A stretch of DNA of 48,205 bases from positions 354 through 48,558 of the forward strand of contig NZ_JAMHJQ010000027.1 in the NCBI RefSeq assembly GCF_023534745.1. Reading direction: 5' to 3'. The translations under genes were made by a program, and so were the position numbers. The DNA comes from Streptomyces sp. 35G-GA-8 (GTDB lineage Bacteria; Actinomycetota; Actinomycetes; Streptomycetales; Streptomycetaceae). A model generated the notes under the pieces. It was given only the letters and a program-made list of their open reading frames with translations, was not told the origin of the DNA and did not search any database. Below, one piece after another: positions 36,015 to 45,444 of this stretch (within the stretch, counting starts at the first letter, position 1; every line of letters begins with the position of its first letter).

Positions 36015-36087
36015 TTCGCTTCACCAGTTGGCGAATCAGCAGCAACCCGGCTTCTCCGTGCGAGTGATAACACGAGGTCACCGTCCC

Positions 36088-38007
36088 ATGGTCGAAAGAG
36101 TCTTCCCGCGCACGCCACGGCGGCCCGCCCGGCCGGCTGCCCGGCCGGCGGCCCGGCAGCCCGTCCAGCGGCCCGCCCCGCAACGCCCCCGTCTCCGTCT
36201 GCTCCTGGCCTCCGGTGCCGCCTCCGCCGCGCTCGTGGCCGGGACCGTGATCCCCCTCAACCCGCTGCTCCCCGCGCCCCAGCAGGCCCAGGCCGCCGAC
36301 GACGGCAAGAAGGTCCTCACCGTCGCGGTCAGCCAGAGTGTCGACACCCTCAGCCCGTTCCTGGCGCAGTCACTGGTCAGCACCAGCATCCACCGGCTGG
36401 CCTATGAGTATCTGACCAACTACGACCCCAAGGACGCGCACACGGTCCCCGGCTTCGCCACCGCCTGGGAGTCCTCCGCCGACAAGCTGACCTGGACGTT
36501 CACCATCCGCGAGGACTCGAAGTGGTCCGACGGTGTCCGGGCGACCGCCGAGGACGCCGCCTGGACGTTCAACAAGATGATGACGGACGAGAACGCGGCC
36601 ACCGCCAATGGCAGCTTCACGTCCAACTTCAAGAAGGTCACCGCGCCCGACCCGCGGACGCTCGTCGTCGAGCTGAACAAGCCGCAGGCCACCATGACGG
36701 CGCTCGATGTGCCGATCGTGCCCAAGCACATCTGGGAGAAGGTCGGCGACTTCTCCACGTTCAACAACGACAAGCAGTTCCCGATCGTCGGCAACGGGCC
36801 TTTCGTCATCACGGACTTCAAGGTCGACCAGTACATCAAGCTCAAGCCGAACAAGGACTTCTGGCGCGGTGCGCCCAAGTTCGACGAGCTGGTCCTCAAG
36901 TACTACAAGGACGGGGACGCCGCCGTCGCGGCGCTCCAGAAGGGCGAGGTGTCCTTCACCTCGAACCTCACCCCCGCGCAGGCCGCGGCGCTGAAGAGCG
37001 CCGACAACATCAAGGTCAATGACGCGCCCGGGCGCCGCTTCTACGCGCTCGCCACCAACCCCGGTGCCCGCTCGAAGGACGGCGAGAAGTTCGGCAACGG
37101 GAACGCCGCGCTGCTCGACCCGGCGGTCCGCAAGGCGCTGTTCCAGGCGGTCGACCGCAAGACCGTCATCGACAAGGTCTTCCAGGGACACGCCACAGAG
37201 GGCAAGGGCTATATCCCGCCGCGCTTCAGCGCGTACTACTGGGAGCCCTCGGCCGATCAGACGATCGCGTACGACCCCGCCGCCGCGGCAGAGACCCTCG
37301 ACGCGGCCGGCTACCGGAAGAACGGCGCGGGCAAGCGCGTGGGCAAGGACGGCAAGCCGCTCGACTTCCGGATCCTCTGCCATGCCACGGACCCCAACGA
37401 CAAGGCCATCGGCAAGTATCTCCAGGAGTGGTGGGGACAGCTCGGTATCGGGCTGAAGGTCGAGTGCCTCGACAATGTCTCCGACCCCTGGCTCGCGGGC
37501 GACTACGACCTGGCCTTCGACGGCTGGTCCGTCAACCCCGATCCCGACTTCGTCCTCTCCATTCACACGTGCGGCGCCCTACCCGCCACGCCCAAGGACA
37601 GCGGCGCGACGGACAACTTCATCTGCGACAAGCGGTACGACGACCTGTACGCACGGCAGTTGGCGGAGTACGACCCCGCCAAGCGGGCGGAACTGGTCAA
37701 GCAGATGGAATCGCGGCTGTACGACACCGGGTATATGAATGTCATGGCCTATCCCAACGCGGTCGAGGCGTACCGTACCGACCAGATCAAGTCGATCACG
37801 ACGATGCCGGAGGCCGCCGGCAACATCTGGGGCCAGGACGGCTACTGGAGCTGGTGGTCCGCGGTCCCGGCCGATGACGGCGGCGGTTCCGGCGGCTCTT
37901 CCTCGACCGGTGTGGTGATCGGGATCGGGGCGGCCGCCGTGGTCGTCGTCGCCCTCGGTCTCTTCGTCGCGATGCGACGCCGTTCCACCGCGGAAGACCG
38001 TGAATGA
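36088..38007 (+). CDS. Peptide/nickel-type ABC importer, extracellular solute-binding protein
   Basis: A 639-residue SBP_bac_5-type binding protein (KVLTVAVSQSVDTLSPFLAQ ... DSKWSDGVRATAEDAAWTFN), encoded first in a five-gene importer operon. The signal region has ~35 Arg/Pro-rich residues, a hydrophobic core (LLLASGAASAALVAGTVIPL) and an AQA cleavage site. There is no lipobox. Instead the protein ends with a Gly/Ser linker, a hydrophobic helix (VVIGIGAAAVVVVALGLFVA) and MRRRS, a C-terminal membrane anchor. Most Gram-positive binding proteins are lipoproteins, so this mode is unusual. The ATG at 36088 (GAGGTC upstream) is chosen over a TTG at 36028. Substrate is probably oligopeptide-like; it cannot be fixed from sequence. 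Confidence 0.9.
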   Translation: MVERVFPRTPRRPARPAARPAARQPVQRPAPQRPRLRLLLASGAASAALVAGTVIPLNPLLPAPQQAQAADDGKKVLTVAVSQSVDTLSPFLAQSLVSTSIHRLAYEYLTNYDPKDAHTVPGFATAWESSADKLTWTFTIREDSKWSDGVRATAEDAAWTFNKMMTDENAATANGSFTSNFKKVTAPDPRTLVVELNKPQATMTALDVPIVPKHIWEKVGDFSTFNNDKQFPIVGNGPFVITDFKVDQYIKLKPNKDFWRGAPKFDELVLKYYKDGDAAVAALQKGEVSFTSNLTPAQAAALKSADNIKVNDAPGRRFYALATNPGARSKDGEKFGNGNAALLDPAVRKALFQAVDRKTVIDKVFQGHATEGKGYIPPRFSAYYWEPSADQTIAYDPAAAAETLDAAGYRKNGAGKRVGKDGKPLDFRILCHATDPNDKAIGKYLQEWWGQLGIGLKVECLDNVSDPWLAGDYDLAFDGWSVNPDPDFVLSIHTCGALPATPKDSGATDNFICDKRYDDLYARQLAEYDPAKRAELVKQMESRLYDTGYMNVMAYPNAVEAYRTDQIKSITTMPEAAGNIWGQDGYWSWWSAVPADDGGGSGGSSSTGVVIGIGAAAVVVVALGLFVAMRRRSTAEDRE

Positions 38008-38010
38008 CCG

Positions 38011-39084
38011 ATGAGCACCGCAAGCACCCCGGGTGTGGTGCGGGACACCGTCGACGGCCCGGTGCAGACCGGGCCGTCCGGCTCCGCCCCCACCACCTCG
38101 GGCACCAGGACCGCGTATCCGCTCTATGTGACGGGCAAGCTGGGCGGCGCCGTCGTCTCGCTGCTCGCCGTCCTCGTCACCAGCTTCTTCCTCTTCCGGA
38201 TCATCCCCGGTGACCCGGTCAAGGCCATGACCCATGGCGTGCCGACCTCCGCCGAGCAACTGGCCACGCTGCGCAAGCAGTTCGGACTCGATCTGCCGCT
38301 GTGGCAGCAGTTCACCGACTACTGCGGCCGGGCGCTGACCGGCGATCTCGGCACCTCGTACCAGTTCCACGCGCCGGTCGGTGAGCTGATCGCCACGAAG
38401 CTGCCCGCGACACTGCTGCTCACGGGTGTCGCCGTGGTGATCTACTCGGCGCTCGGCCTCTGGCTCGGCGCCCGCTCCGCCTGGCGCAACGGCAGCCTGA
38501 GCGACCGCCTCAACACCGGTGTGGCGCTGACGCTCTGGTCCGTCCCGTCCTTCTGGCTCGGGCTGCTGCTGATCATCGTCTTCTCGGTGGGCATCGGCCC
38601 GATCCCCGGCATGTTCCCGACCGGCGGCATGGAGTCGGGTGACTCGTCCGGCTTCGGTTACGTCCTCGATGTGGCCCACCACATGGTGCTGCCGGTGGCC
38701 ACGCTGGTCGCGGTCGGATACGCGCAGACGCTGCTCGTCATGCGGTCCTCGCTGCTGGACGAGATGGGCGGCGACTATCTGACGACGGCGCGGGCGAAGG
38801 GGCTGCGGGACGATCTCGTACGCCGTCGGCACGCGGTGCCGAACGCCCTGCTGCCCACCGTCACCATGGTCTTCATCAATCTGGGCCATGTGGCGGCGGG
38901 TTCGATCCTCGTCGAGACCGTCTTCTCCTGGCCCGGCCTCGGCGGACTCTTCTACCAGGCGCTGAGCGTGCCCGATCTGCCCCTCGTCCAGGGGCTGTTC
39001 GTCGTCTTCGCCGGCGCGATGATCCTGATGAACCTCCTCGCCGATCTGCTCTATCCGCTCCTCGATCCCCGGGTGGGCCGATGA
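38011..39084 (+). CDS. ABC importer permease, DppB/OppB type
   Basis: A 357-residue permease with an extra polar N-terminal ~40 residues, then about six transmembrane helices. The N-terminal OppB-like signature (FFLFRIIPGDPVKAMTHGVP) and the inner-membrane binding-protein-dependent loop (MGGDYLTTARAKGLRDDLVR) are present; the latter is the EAA motif that contacts the ATPases. The ATG lies 3 bases after the binding-protein stop. Confidence 0.93.
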   Translation: MSTASTPGVVRDTVDGPVQTGPSGSAPTTSGTRTAYPLYVTGKLGGAVVSLLAVLVTSFFLFRIIPGDPVKAMTHGVPTSAEQLATLRKQFGLDLPLWQQFTDYCGRALTGDLGTSYQFHAPVGELIATKLPATLLLTGVAVVIYSALGLWLGARSAWRNGSLSDRLNTGVALTLWSVPSFWLGLLLIIVFSVGIGPIPGMFPTGGMESGDSSGFGYVLDVAHHMVLPVATLVAVGYAQTLLVMRSSLLDEMGGDYLTTARAKGLRDDLVRRRHAVPNALLPTVTMVFINLGHVAAGSILVETVFSWPGLGGLFYQALSVPDLPLVQGLFVVFAGAMILMNLLADLLYPLLDPRVGR

Positions 39085-39989
39085 CCCTGGAGAAGACCCC
39101 GCCGGCCTCCTCGCTCGCCTGGGCCCGTCGGCGCGGCTCGGTGACCCGCTTCTGGACGGAGTACCGGACACACCGCGCCGGACTTCTGGGGCTCGCGGGA
39201 CTCGCGTTCATCGCGCTGATCGCCCTCCTCGCACCGCTGCTCGTCGGCGACGACGTGCGGAGTGTGACCAACGCTCCCGGTACGGCCCTGGAGAAGCCGA
39301 GCGGTGAATTCCCGCTCGGTACGGACCAGTTCGGGCGCTCGCTGCTCGGTCTGCTCGTCTGGGGTGCCCGGATCTCGCTGACCGTGGGACTGCTGGCCGC
39401 CGCGCTGTCGGTGGCCATCGGCACCCTCGTCGGGGTCGTCGCCGGGCACTACGGCGGCTGGTTCGCGACGGTCGTCATGCGGATCACCGACTGGTTCCTG
39501 GTGATGCCGGCGCTCGTGCTGGCGATCGTCCTCGCGACGGTCATGTCACGGTCCATCTGGACGGTGATCCTCGCGATCGGTGTCACCAGCTGGCCGACGA
39601 CCGCACGGCTGGTACGGGCCCAGACCATCGCCGTCGAGTCCCGTCCGTACATCGAGCGCGCCCGTGCGCTCGGCGGCGGCCACGGCCACATCATGACGCG
39701 CCATGTGCTGCCCAATGTCATGCCCTTGGTACTCGCCCAGACCACCCTCGGTATCTCCAGCGCCATCCTGACCGAGGCGACGCTCGCCTTCCTGGGCCTC
39801 GGCGATCCCCTCATCATCTCCTGGGGCGGCATGCTCCAGGACGCGCGCGAGGCGGGCGCGGTCTCCTCGGGGCACTGGTGGTATCTGGCGCCGCCCGGTA
39901 TCGCCATCGCGTTCGTCGCGCTCGCCTTCACACTCTGCGGCCGGGCGATCGAGACCGTGCTCAACCCGAAGCTGGGGGTGTCCCGTTGA
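39081..39989 (+). CDS. ABC importer permease, DppC/OppC type
   Basis: A 302-residue permease that overlaps the previous gene by ATGA. It has the OppC-type N-terminal helix and the conserved FPLGTDQFGRSLLGLLVWGA segment of this subfamily, then five further helices and an EAA loop (RPYIERARALGGGHGHIMTR). It pairs with the DppB-type permease to form the channel. Confidence 0.93.
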   Translation: MTLEKTPPASSLAWARRRGSVTRFWTEYRTHRAGLLGLAGLAFIALIALLAPLLVGDDVRSVTNAPGTALEKPSGEFPLGTDQFGRSLLGLLVWGARISLTVGLLAAALSVAIGTLVGVVAGHYGGWFATVVMRITDWFLVMPALVLAIVLATVMSRSIWTVILAIGVTSWPTTARLVRAQTIAVESRPYIERARALGGGHGHIMTRHVLPNVMPLVLAQTTLGISSAILTEATLAFLGLGDPLIISWGGMLQDAREAGAVSSGHWWYLAPPGIAIAFVALAFTLCGRAIETVLNPKLGVSR

Positions 39990-40978
39990 CCGACACGACG
40001 CTGCTGGAGATCAAGGACCTCCATGTGACGTACGGCTCCGGTCCCACCGCCGTGCCCGCCGTACGAGGTGTCGACCTCGCCGTCGAGTCCGGCCGCAAGC
40101 TGGGCATCGCCGGTGAGTCGGGGTGCGGCAAGTCCACCCTCGCACTCGCGCTGCTGCGGCTGCTGCCCGCCTCGGCGCGGCTGTCCGGAGAGATCCTGCT
40201 CGACGGCGAGGACGTGCTCACCATGAGGTGGGGGCGGCTGCGCGCGGTTCGGTGGGCGGGGGCGTCGATCGTCTTCCAGGGTGCGATGCACTCGCTCAAC
40301 GCGGTGCACCGGATCGGCGACCAGATCGCCGAACCAGTACTGCTGCACCGGCGCACGACCCCCGCCGCGGCCCGCTCGCGCACCGGCGAACTGCTGGAAC
40401 AGGTCGGGCTGCCGGCCGCCCGCGCGGACGCCTATCCACACGAACTCTCCGGCGGCCAGCGCCAGCGCGTGATGATCGCGATGGCGCTCGCCTGCGATCC
40501 GCGGCTCATCGTCGCGGACGAGCCGACCACCGCGCTCGATGTGATGATCCAGGCGCAGATCCTGCGGCTGATCGAACAGCTCGTCGCCGACCAGGGCATC
40601 AGCCTGCTGATGATCAGCCATGACCTGGCGGTCCTCTCGGACACCTGCGACCGGCTCGCCGTGATGTACGCGGGCCGAATCGTCGAGGAGGGACCGGCGC
40701 GTACGGTCTACGACGCCGCCGAGCACCCGTACGGCCGGGCGCTCTCCGCCGCCTTCCCGCGCATCGGCGACCTCGCGTCCCGGCGCGCCCCGCGCGGGCT
40801 GCCCGGCGACCCGCCGGACCCGGCGGCGCTGCCGTCCGGCTGTACGTTCCACCCGCGCTGCCCGGTCGCGCTGGACTCCTGCGCCACCGACGACCAGGAG
40901 CTACGGGACGCCGGTCCCGGCCGGCGCGCGGCCTGCGTACTGGTGGGCTCGACGGCACCCGCGGAGGTACGGCCATGA
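39986..40978 (+). CDS. ABC importer ATPase, DppD/OppD type
   Basis: A 330-residue ATPase with Walker [10 protein letters not shown] (residues 43-51), Q-loop [10 protein letters not shown], signature LSGGQRQR, Walker [13 protein letters not shown] and switch His in MISHD. The C-terminal oligopeptide-transporter region ([18 protein letters not shown]) includes the cysteines that bind an Fe-S cluster in some members. The start is the TTG at 39986, overlapping the permease stop (TTGA), with GGGGGTG upstream; longer ORF extensions lie within the permease gene. Confidence 0.92.
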   Translation: MTDTTLLEIKDLHVTYGSGPTAVPAVRGVDLAVESGRKLGIAGESGCGKSTLALALLRLLPASARLSGEILLDGEDVLTMRWGRLRAVRWAGASIVFQGAMHSLNAVHRIGDQIAEPVLLHRRTTPAAARSRTGELLEQVGLPAARADAYPHELSGGQRQRVMIAMALACDPRLIVADEPTTALDVMIQAQILRLIEQLVADQGISLLMISHDLAVLSDTCDRLAVMYAGRIVEEGPARTVYDAAEHPYGRALSAAFPRIGDLASRRAPRGLPGDPPDPAALPSGCTFHPRCPVALDSCATDDQELRDAGPGRRAACVLVGSTAPAEVRP

Positions 40979-41991
40979 CGGCGCCCGCGACCACCCCTCA
41001 GGAGCCACCCTTGACCAGCGCGCCCCTGCTCTCGGCCGCCGGACTGAACGTCACCTTCCCGGGCCGGCGCGGCGCCGCGCCCGCCCGCGCCGTCGACGGC
41101 GTCGACCTCGACATCGGCCCCGGGGAGATCGTCGCGCTGGTCGGCGAGTCCGGCTGCGGCAAGACCACACTGGCCCGCGCCCTCCTCGGTCTGGTACCGC
41201 CCACCGGCGGCGGGGTCAGCTTCGCCGGGGAACCGCTGGGATACGGCTCCCGCACCCTCAAGGCGTACCGCAAACGGGTCCAACTGGTACTCCAGGACCC
41301 GAGCGGCTCCCTCAACCCGCGCCATACGGTGTACGACGCGGTGGCCGAGGGGCTCCGGATCCACGGCTTCCGGGGCGACGAACGCGAAGCCGTCGCCGAG
41401 GCGCTGTCCCGCGCCGGTCTGCGCCCGCCCGAGCGCTTCTTCCTGCGCTACCCGCACGAGCTGTCCGGGGGCCAGCGCCAGCGCGTCGTCATCGCCGGCG
41501 CGCTGGTACTGAAGCCCGAACTGATCGTCGCCGACGAGCCGGTGGCGTCCCTGGACGCGTCGGTACGGGGCGAGATCCTGGCGCTCCTGCTGTCCCTGCG
41601 CGACGAACTCGGCCTCTCCGCGCTGGTCGTGACGCACGACCTGGGCCTCGCGTGGAACATCGCGGACCGGGTGGCGGTGATGTACCTGGGCCGGATCGTG
41701 GAGACGGGGCCGGTCGAGGACGTACTGACGAACCCTCAGCACCCTTACACACGGGCGCTGTTGTCCGTCCTCCCCGAGTCGGACGGCCCCCCGGTGATCC
41801 TCACGGGCGAGCCCCCGGACCCGTCCCGCATCCCGGCGGGCTGCCGCTTCCACGCGCGATGCCAGGTGCTGGCGTCGGGGGAGGCGGAGAGGGCGGGGGT
41901 GGCGGAGAGATGCCGGACGGCGGAGCTGCCGGTGCTGGGGGGTGGGGCGGCTACGCAGGTGGCGTGCCACTGGGTGCAAGCGGGTCGGTAG
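40975..41991 (+). CDS. ABC importer ATPase, DppF/OppF type
   Basis: A 338-residue ATPase, last gene of the importer operon, coupled by ATGA overlap. Walker [10 protein letters not shown] at residues 58-66, Q-loop VLQDPSGSLNPR, signature LSGGQRQR, Walker B LIVADEPVASLD, and VVTHDLGL. Its C-terminus has the same Cys-containing region (IPAGCRFHARCQVLASGEAE). With the preceding ATPase it forms the heterodimeric motor. The gene is followed by 461 bp without genes before the convergent ribF. Confidence 0.92.
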   Translation: MTAPATTPQEPPLTSAPLLSAAGLNVTFPGRRGAAPARAVDGVDLDIGPGEIVALVGESGCGKTTLARALLGLVPPTGGGVSFAGEPLGYGSRTLKAYRKRVQLVLQDPSGSLNPRHTVYDAVAEGLRIHGFRGDEREAVAEALSRAGLRPPERFFLRYPHELSGGQRQRVVIAGALVLKPELIVADEPVASLDASVRGEILALLLSLRDELGLSALVVTHDLGLAWNIADRVAVMYLGRIVETGPVEDVLTNPQHPYTRALLSVLPESDGPPVILTGEPPDPSRIPAGCRFHARCQVLASGEAERAGVAERCRTAELPVLGGGAATQVACHWVQAGR

Positions 41992-42055
41992 GCGGCGGGG
42001 TCTTGGTTGCGGTCTCGTCGTCGTGGGCCGGGGGCCGGGGTCTCCGGAGGTACAT

Positions 42056-42144
42056 GTCCGGACGGCATGATTTACGGCGCGCAGCTGGCCTGTCGTTGGT
42101 TCGGGCGTCCGCGCGCCACAAATCACGCTTTAGTGTCCGGACAC
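42056..42144 (+). repeat. 88-bp palindromic element, copy 1
   Basis: The 461-bp gap 41992-42452 has no gene; it contains two inverted copies of one element. Copy 1 is bounded by GTCCGGAC at 42056-42063 and GTGTCCGGACAC at 42133-42144. Its core (42065-42128) starts GCATGATTTACGGCGCGC and ends GCGCGCCACAAATCACGC; these two ends pair at 15 of 18 positions, so each copy can itself fold into a hairpin. The small frames reading through it look accidental. Together the copies could also serve as a terminator between dppF-type and ribF genes. Confidence 0.85.
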
Positions 42145-42296
42145 GCACCTCCTACGACCCCGACCCCCTCCCCCGGTGGTCGCCCAGCCCGACTCCGCCG
42201 GTACCGGCCCGGTGGTGGAGTGCGGGACGGTTCGCCCACCCTCGCGCACGACCGGACCGCTTGAGCGGGCGGTGAAGGGGGGCGCGCAGGGATCGT

Positions 42297-42384
42297 GTCC
42301 GGGACGTAGAGCGTGATTTGTGGCGCGCGAACGCCCGAACCAACGACTGGGCAGCTGCGCGCCGTAAATCATGCAGTCCCGGAC
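42297..42384 (-). repeat. 88-bp palindromic element, copy 2 (inverted)
   Basis: Bounded by GTCCGGGAC (42297-42305) and GTCCCGGAC (42376-42384). Reverse-complemented, its core 42311-42374 matches copy 1 at 61 of 64 positions (two changes after CAGCTG, one C/T further on). The 152-bp sequence between the copies is G+C-rich and shows nothing recognisable. Confidence 0.85.
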
Positions 42385-42452
42385 GCGAGCCCGGAGCGCA
42401 CCCCGGCAACAACCCGCAGACGAAAACCGGCCCCAGCCGAACCGCAACCCGG

Positions 42453-43394
42453 CTACATTCCCAGCAGCGCCCGCGACCTCTTCACGTCGTCCCCCATCGC
42501 TTCCAGCAGCGCCTCGATCGACTCGAACTTCCGCTGCCCCCGCACATACGACAAGAAGTCCACGGTCACATGCAGCCCGTACAGATCCAGCCCCACCCGG
42601 TCGATCGCATACGCCTCGACCGTCCGCTCCGTGCCGTCGAACTGCGGGTTCGTGCCCACCGAGATCGCCGCCGGCATCCGTTCCCCGTCCGCCGTCAGCC
42701 AGCCCGCGTACACCCCGTCCGCCGGGATCGCGGTGTGCGGCAGGGTCTCCACGTTGGCCGTCGGGAAGCCGAGCTCGCGGCCGCGCTGCGCGCCGCGTAC
42801 GACCACGCCCTCCACCCGGTGCGGGCGGCCCAGGATCTCCGCCGCGCCCGCGACATCGCCGTCGGCGACCAGCTTGCGCGTGAGGGTGGACGAGAAGGGC
42901 TCACCGCCGCCCGCCTCGCCGGTGACGTAGAGGTCGACGACCTCGACCTCGTAGTCGTACGTCACCCCCAGATCGGCGAGGACGGCGACATTGCCGGCGG
43001 CCTTGTGGCCGAAGCGGAAGTTCGGGCCCTCGATGACCGCCCGGGCGTGCAACTTGTCGACCAGGACCTTCACGATGAAGTCGGCGGGCGACAGCTTGGA
43101 GAACTCGACGGTGAAGGGGAGGATCAGCAGCGCGTCCACCCCCAGCTCGCCCATCAGCTCGGCGCGCCGGTGGTGGGGCGCGAGCAGGGGCGGGTGGCTG
43201 CCGGGGCGTACGACCTCGCTGGGGTGCGGGTCGAAGGTCACGACGACCGACGGCACCCCCAGCTCGCGCGCCCGTTCCACGGCCCGTCCGATGATCAGCT
43301 GGTGACCGCGGTGCACCCCGTCGTAGGAGCCGATGGTGACGACGCTGCGCCCCCAGTCCTGGGGGATGTCCTCCAAGCCACGCCAGCGCTGCAC
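42453..43394 (-). CDS. ribF: Bifunctional riboflavin kinase / FAD synthetase
   Basis: RibF makes FMN from riboflavin and FAD from FMN. The 313-residue protein has an N-terminal nucleotidyltransferase domain with GSYDGVHRGH (the HxGH-type ATP site) and VTFDPHP, and a C-terminal riboflavin-kinase domain with GRELGFPTANVE. The GTG at 43394 has GAGGAG about 9 bases upstream. It is convergent with the ABC importer operon and downstream of truB with a strong hairpin between, so it probably has its own promoter in 43395-43556. Confidence 0.95.
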   Translation of the reverse strand: MQRWRGLEDIPQDWGRSVVTIGSYDGVHRGHQLIIGRAVERARELGVPSVVVTFDPHPSEVVRPGSHPPLLAPHHRRAELMGELGVDALLILPFTVEFSKLSPADFIVKVLVDKLHARAVIEGPNFRFGHKAAGNVAVLADLGVTYDYEVEVVDLYVTGEAGGGEPFSSTLTRKLVADGDVAGAAEILGRPHRVEGVVVRGAQRGRELGFPTANVETLPHTAIPADGVYAGWLTADGERMPAAISVGTNPQFDGTERTVEAYAIDRVGLDLYGLHVTVDFLSYVRGQRKFESIEALLEAMGDDVKRSRALLGM

Positions 43395-43556
43395 TGTGAC
43401 CGCTCCTCGCCCGAAACTGTGTACGTCATTACCGATTACGCAGCTCTAAGACTGCCATGCCGAACACGCCCCTCGTACACCGGTGGTGCACTCCGAGCGC
43501 CCGGCCGGTGCGGTGAGTGGCGGGCGTGGGGTGGACAGACACCTGTGGGAGGGGGA

Positions 43557-43588
43557 CCGTGGGGCGGGCGTGCCCGTCCGCCCCACGG
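43557..43588 (-). terminator. Terminator after truB
   Basis: CCGTGGGGCGGGCG (43557-43570) pairs with CGTCCGCCCCACGG (43575-43588), a 14-bp stem with one G-U pair and a tetraloop, starting 9 bases beyond the truB stop. Confidence 0.8.
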
Positions 43589-43596
43589 TGGAGGGT

Positions 43597-44496
43597 TCAG
43601 CCGAAGACCGCGAGGCTCTTGGCCTTGCCGTTCTGCTCCTCGACCAGCGCCACGAAACGCCCCTGGGGGTCGAACGCGGCCACGGGACTCGTCGCGTACG
43701 AGGGCATGTCCAGCCGTACGCCATTGATCAGCAGCTTGGCCCGCTTCTCGTCCACGTCCCAGCGCGCGAACGCCGCGGCGGCGGCTTCGGCGACCGGCAT
43801 GACGGTCAGCTCCTCCTGGAGCTGGTCGAGCGTCTTCGCCGCGTCCAGCGCGTAGGGGCCCACCCGGGTCCTGCGCAGCGCGGTGAGATGGCCGCCGACC
43901 CCGAGGCCGGCGCCGAGGTCCCGGGCGAGGGCGCGGATGTAGGTGCCGGAGGAGCAGACGACGGAGACGACCAGGTCGAGGACCGGAGTGCCGTCTTCCG
44001 CGACCGCCTCGCGGACGTCGTAGAGCCGGAACGAGGAGACGGTCACCGGGCGGGCCGGGATCTCGAACTCCTCGCCGCCGCGTACCCGCGCGTACGACCG
44101 CTTGCCGTCGATCTTGATGGCGCTGACCTTGGACGGCACCTGCATGAGGGCGCCGGTCAGCGCCGCGATCCCGGCGTCGATGGCTTCGCGCTTCACCGCG
44201 GAGGCGTCGGTGGAGGAGGTGATCTCCCCTTCCGCGTCGTCCGTGACGGTGTTCTGCCCCAGCCTGATCGTGCCGAGGTACTCCTTCTCGGTCAGCGCGA
44301 GATGTCCGAGGAGCTTCGTGGCCCGCTCCACGCCGAGGACGAGGACGCCCGTCGCCATGGGGTCGAGGGTGCCGGCGTGGCCGACGCGGCGGGTTCTGGC
44401 GATCCCGCGCATCTTGGCGACGACGTCATGCGAAGTGAAGCCCGACGGCTTGTCCACGATGACAAGCCCGTCGGGCGTGGTGTTCTGCTGAGTCAT
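43597..44496 (-). CDS. truB: tRNA pseudouridine(55) synthase
   Basis: TruB makes pseudouridine 55 in the T-loop of tRNAs. The 299-residue protein has the catalytic segment [16 protein letters not shown] with Asp45, and a C-terminal PUA-like end. The ATG overlaps the rbfA stop by 4 bases (ATGA), giving the conserved infB - DUF503 - rbfA - truB translation/ribosome-maturation order. Confidence 0.96.
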   Translation of the reverse strand: MTQQNTTPDGLVIVDKPSGFTSHDVVAKMRGIARTRRVGHAGTLDPMATGVLVLGVERATKLLGHLALTEKEYLGTIRLGQNTVTDDAEGEITSSTDASAVKREAIDAGIAALTGALMQVPSKVSAIKIDGKRSYARVRGGEEFEIPARPVTVSSFRLYDVREAVAEDGTPVLDLVVSVVCSSGTYIRALARDLGAGLGVGGHLTALRRTRVGPYALDAAKTLDQLQEELTVMPVAEAAAAAFARWDVDEKRAKLLINGVRLDMPSYATSPVAAFDPQGRFVALVEEQNGKAKSLAVFG

Positions 44497-44942
44497 TCCG
44501 CGGCGGCGCCGTCCGTGTCGTCCTCGTCGTCCTTGCGGTACGGGTCGGCCCCGGCCGCGTAGGTCTTGCCGGTCGACACCTCCCGTACCTCCGCGTCCTT
44601 GGCGCGCGCCTTGTCGAGAAGGTCCTCGATGGTGCGGGCGTTGTCCGGCAGGGCGTCGGGCACGAACGTCAGCGTCGGCGTGAAGCGGACGCCCGTCTGA
44701 CGGCCCACCTCGGAGCGGAGGACGCCCTTGGCGCTCTCCAGGGCCGCCGCGGAGGCCGCGCGCTCCTCGTCGTCGCCGTAGACCGTGTAGAAGACCGTGG
44801 CCTCCCGCAGGTCGCCGGTGACACGGGCGTCCGTGATGGTCACGAAGCCCAGTCGCGGGTCCTTGATACGGCGGTCCAGGGTCTCCGCGACCACGACCTG
44901 GATGCGATCGGCCAGCTTGCGGGCCCGCGCGTTGTCGGTCAC
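44493..44942 (-). CDS. rbfA: Ribosome-binding factor A
   Basis: RbfA is a KH-fold factor that helps mature the 5' end of 16S rRNA in the 30S subunit. The GTG at 44942 gives 149 residues beginning [20 protein letters not shown], as in actinobacterial homologues. An ATG at 44993 would add 17 basic residues and overlap the upstream stop; it cannot be excluded. Conserved segments are [20 protein letters not shown] and [12 protein letters not shown]. The acidic tail ([12 protein letters not shown]) is typical. Confidence 0.93.
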   Translation of the reverse strand: MTDNARARKLADRIQVVVAETLDRRIKDPRLGFVTITDARVTGDLREATVFYTVYGDDEERAASAAALESAKGVLRSEVGRQTGVRFTPTLTFVPDALPDNARTIEDLLDKARAKDAEVREVSTGKTYAAGADPYRKDDEDDTDGAAAE

Positions 44943-44982
44943 CGGTCCGTCACTCTTCCTTCTGGGTTTTCTGGTGTACTGG

Positions 44983-45276
44983 TCAGTCTTCATCGCCGTG
45001 CAGCCGCCGTCGTACCGACAGCAGCTCCACCTCGGGGTGGCCGGCGACCATGCGCTCGCACCGGTCCAGCACGTCCGTGAGGTGCGCCCAGTCCCCTGAC
45101 ACCACCGCGAGACCGATCTCGGCCCTGCGATGGAGGTCCTGGCCGCCGGTCTCCGCGACGCTCACCGCGAATTTCCGCTGGAGCTCGGCGACGATGGGCC
45201 GGACGACGGAGCGTTTCTCCTTCAACGACCGTACGTCGCCGAGGAGCAGATCGAAGGACAGCGTCCCCACATACAT
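44983..45276 (-). CDS. DUF503 (YlxP-like) protein
   Basis: A 97-residue protein ([28 protein letters not shown]) of the DUF503 family, regularly encoded between infB and rbfA. A role in ribosome assembly has been suggested for relatives; the sequence does not prove it. The ATG at 45276 is chosen because homologues begin MYVGTL; upstream codons to 45336 look like spurious extension. It ends 40 bases before the preferred rbfA start. Confidence 0.9.
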   Translation of the reverse strand: MYVGTLSFDLLLGDVRSLKEKRSVVRPIVAELQRKFAVSVAETGGQDLHRRAEIGLAVVSGDWAHLTDVLDRCERMVAGHPEVELLSVRRRLHGDED

Positions 45277-45356
45277 GCGTTTCCGGATCCCCGCCGGTAC
45301 GGGTTCAGATGCCCTGCCAGCGCTTGGCAGGGGCACAAGAACCGTACACGGAACGG

Positions 45357-45400
45357 CCGGGGCCGATCGACGGAATATGCGTCCCGTCGACCGGCCCCGG
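45357..45400 (-). terminator. infB terminator
   Basis: CCGGGGCCGATCGACGG (45357-45373) and CCGTCGACCGGCCCCGG (45384-45400): 17-bp stem with one mismatch and a 10-base loop, 44 bases past the infB stop. A smaller hairpin CTGCCA/TGGCAG lies further on at about 45314-45330. Confidence 0.8.
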
Positions 45401-45444
45401 ATCTCGGGGGTCCGGGGGTGTCCCCGGAGAACCCAGCCCGTGCG

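Noticed and set aside
42056-42384. Small proteins encoded across the inverted elements
   Set aside because: The frames follow the repeat in both orientations, have no ribosome-binding sites and show biased residue content. They are a by-product of the repeat.
42056-42384. tRNA-like structure in the element (GGTTCGGGC resembles a T-loop)
   Set aside because: No acceptor stem, anticodon arm or 7-bp flanking pairing of tRNA type can be drawn.
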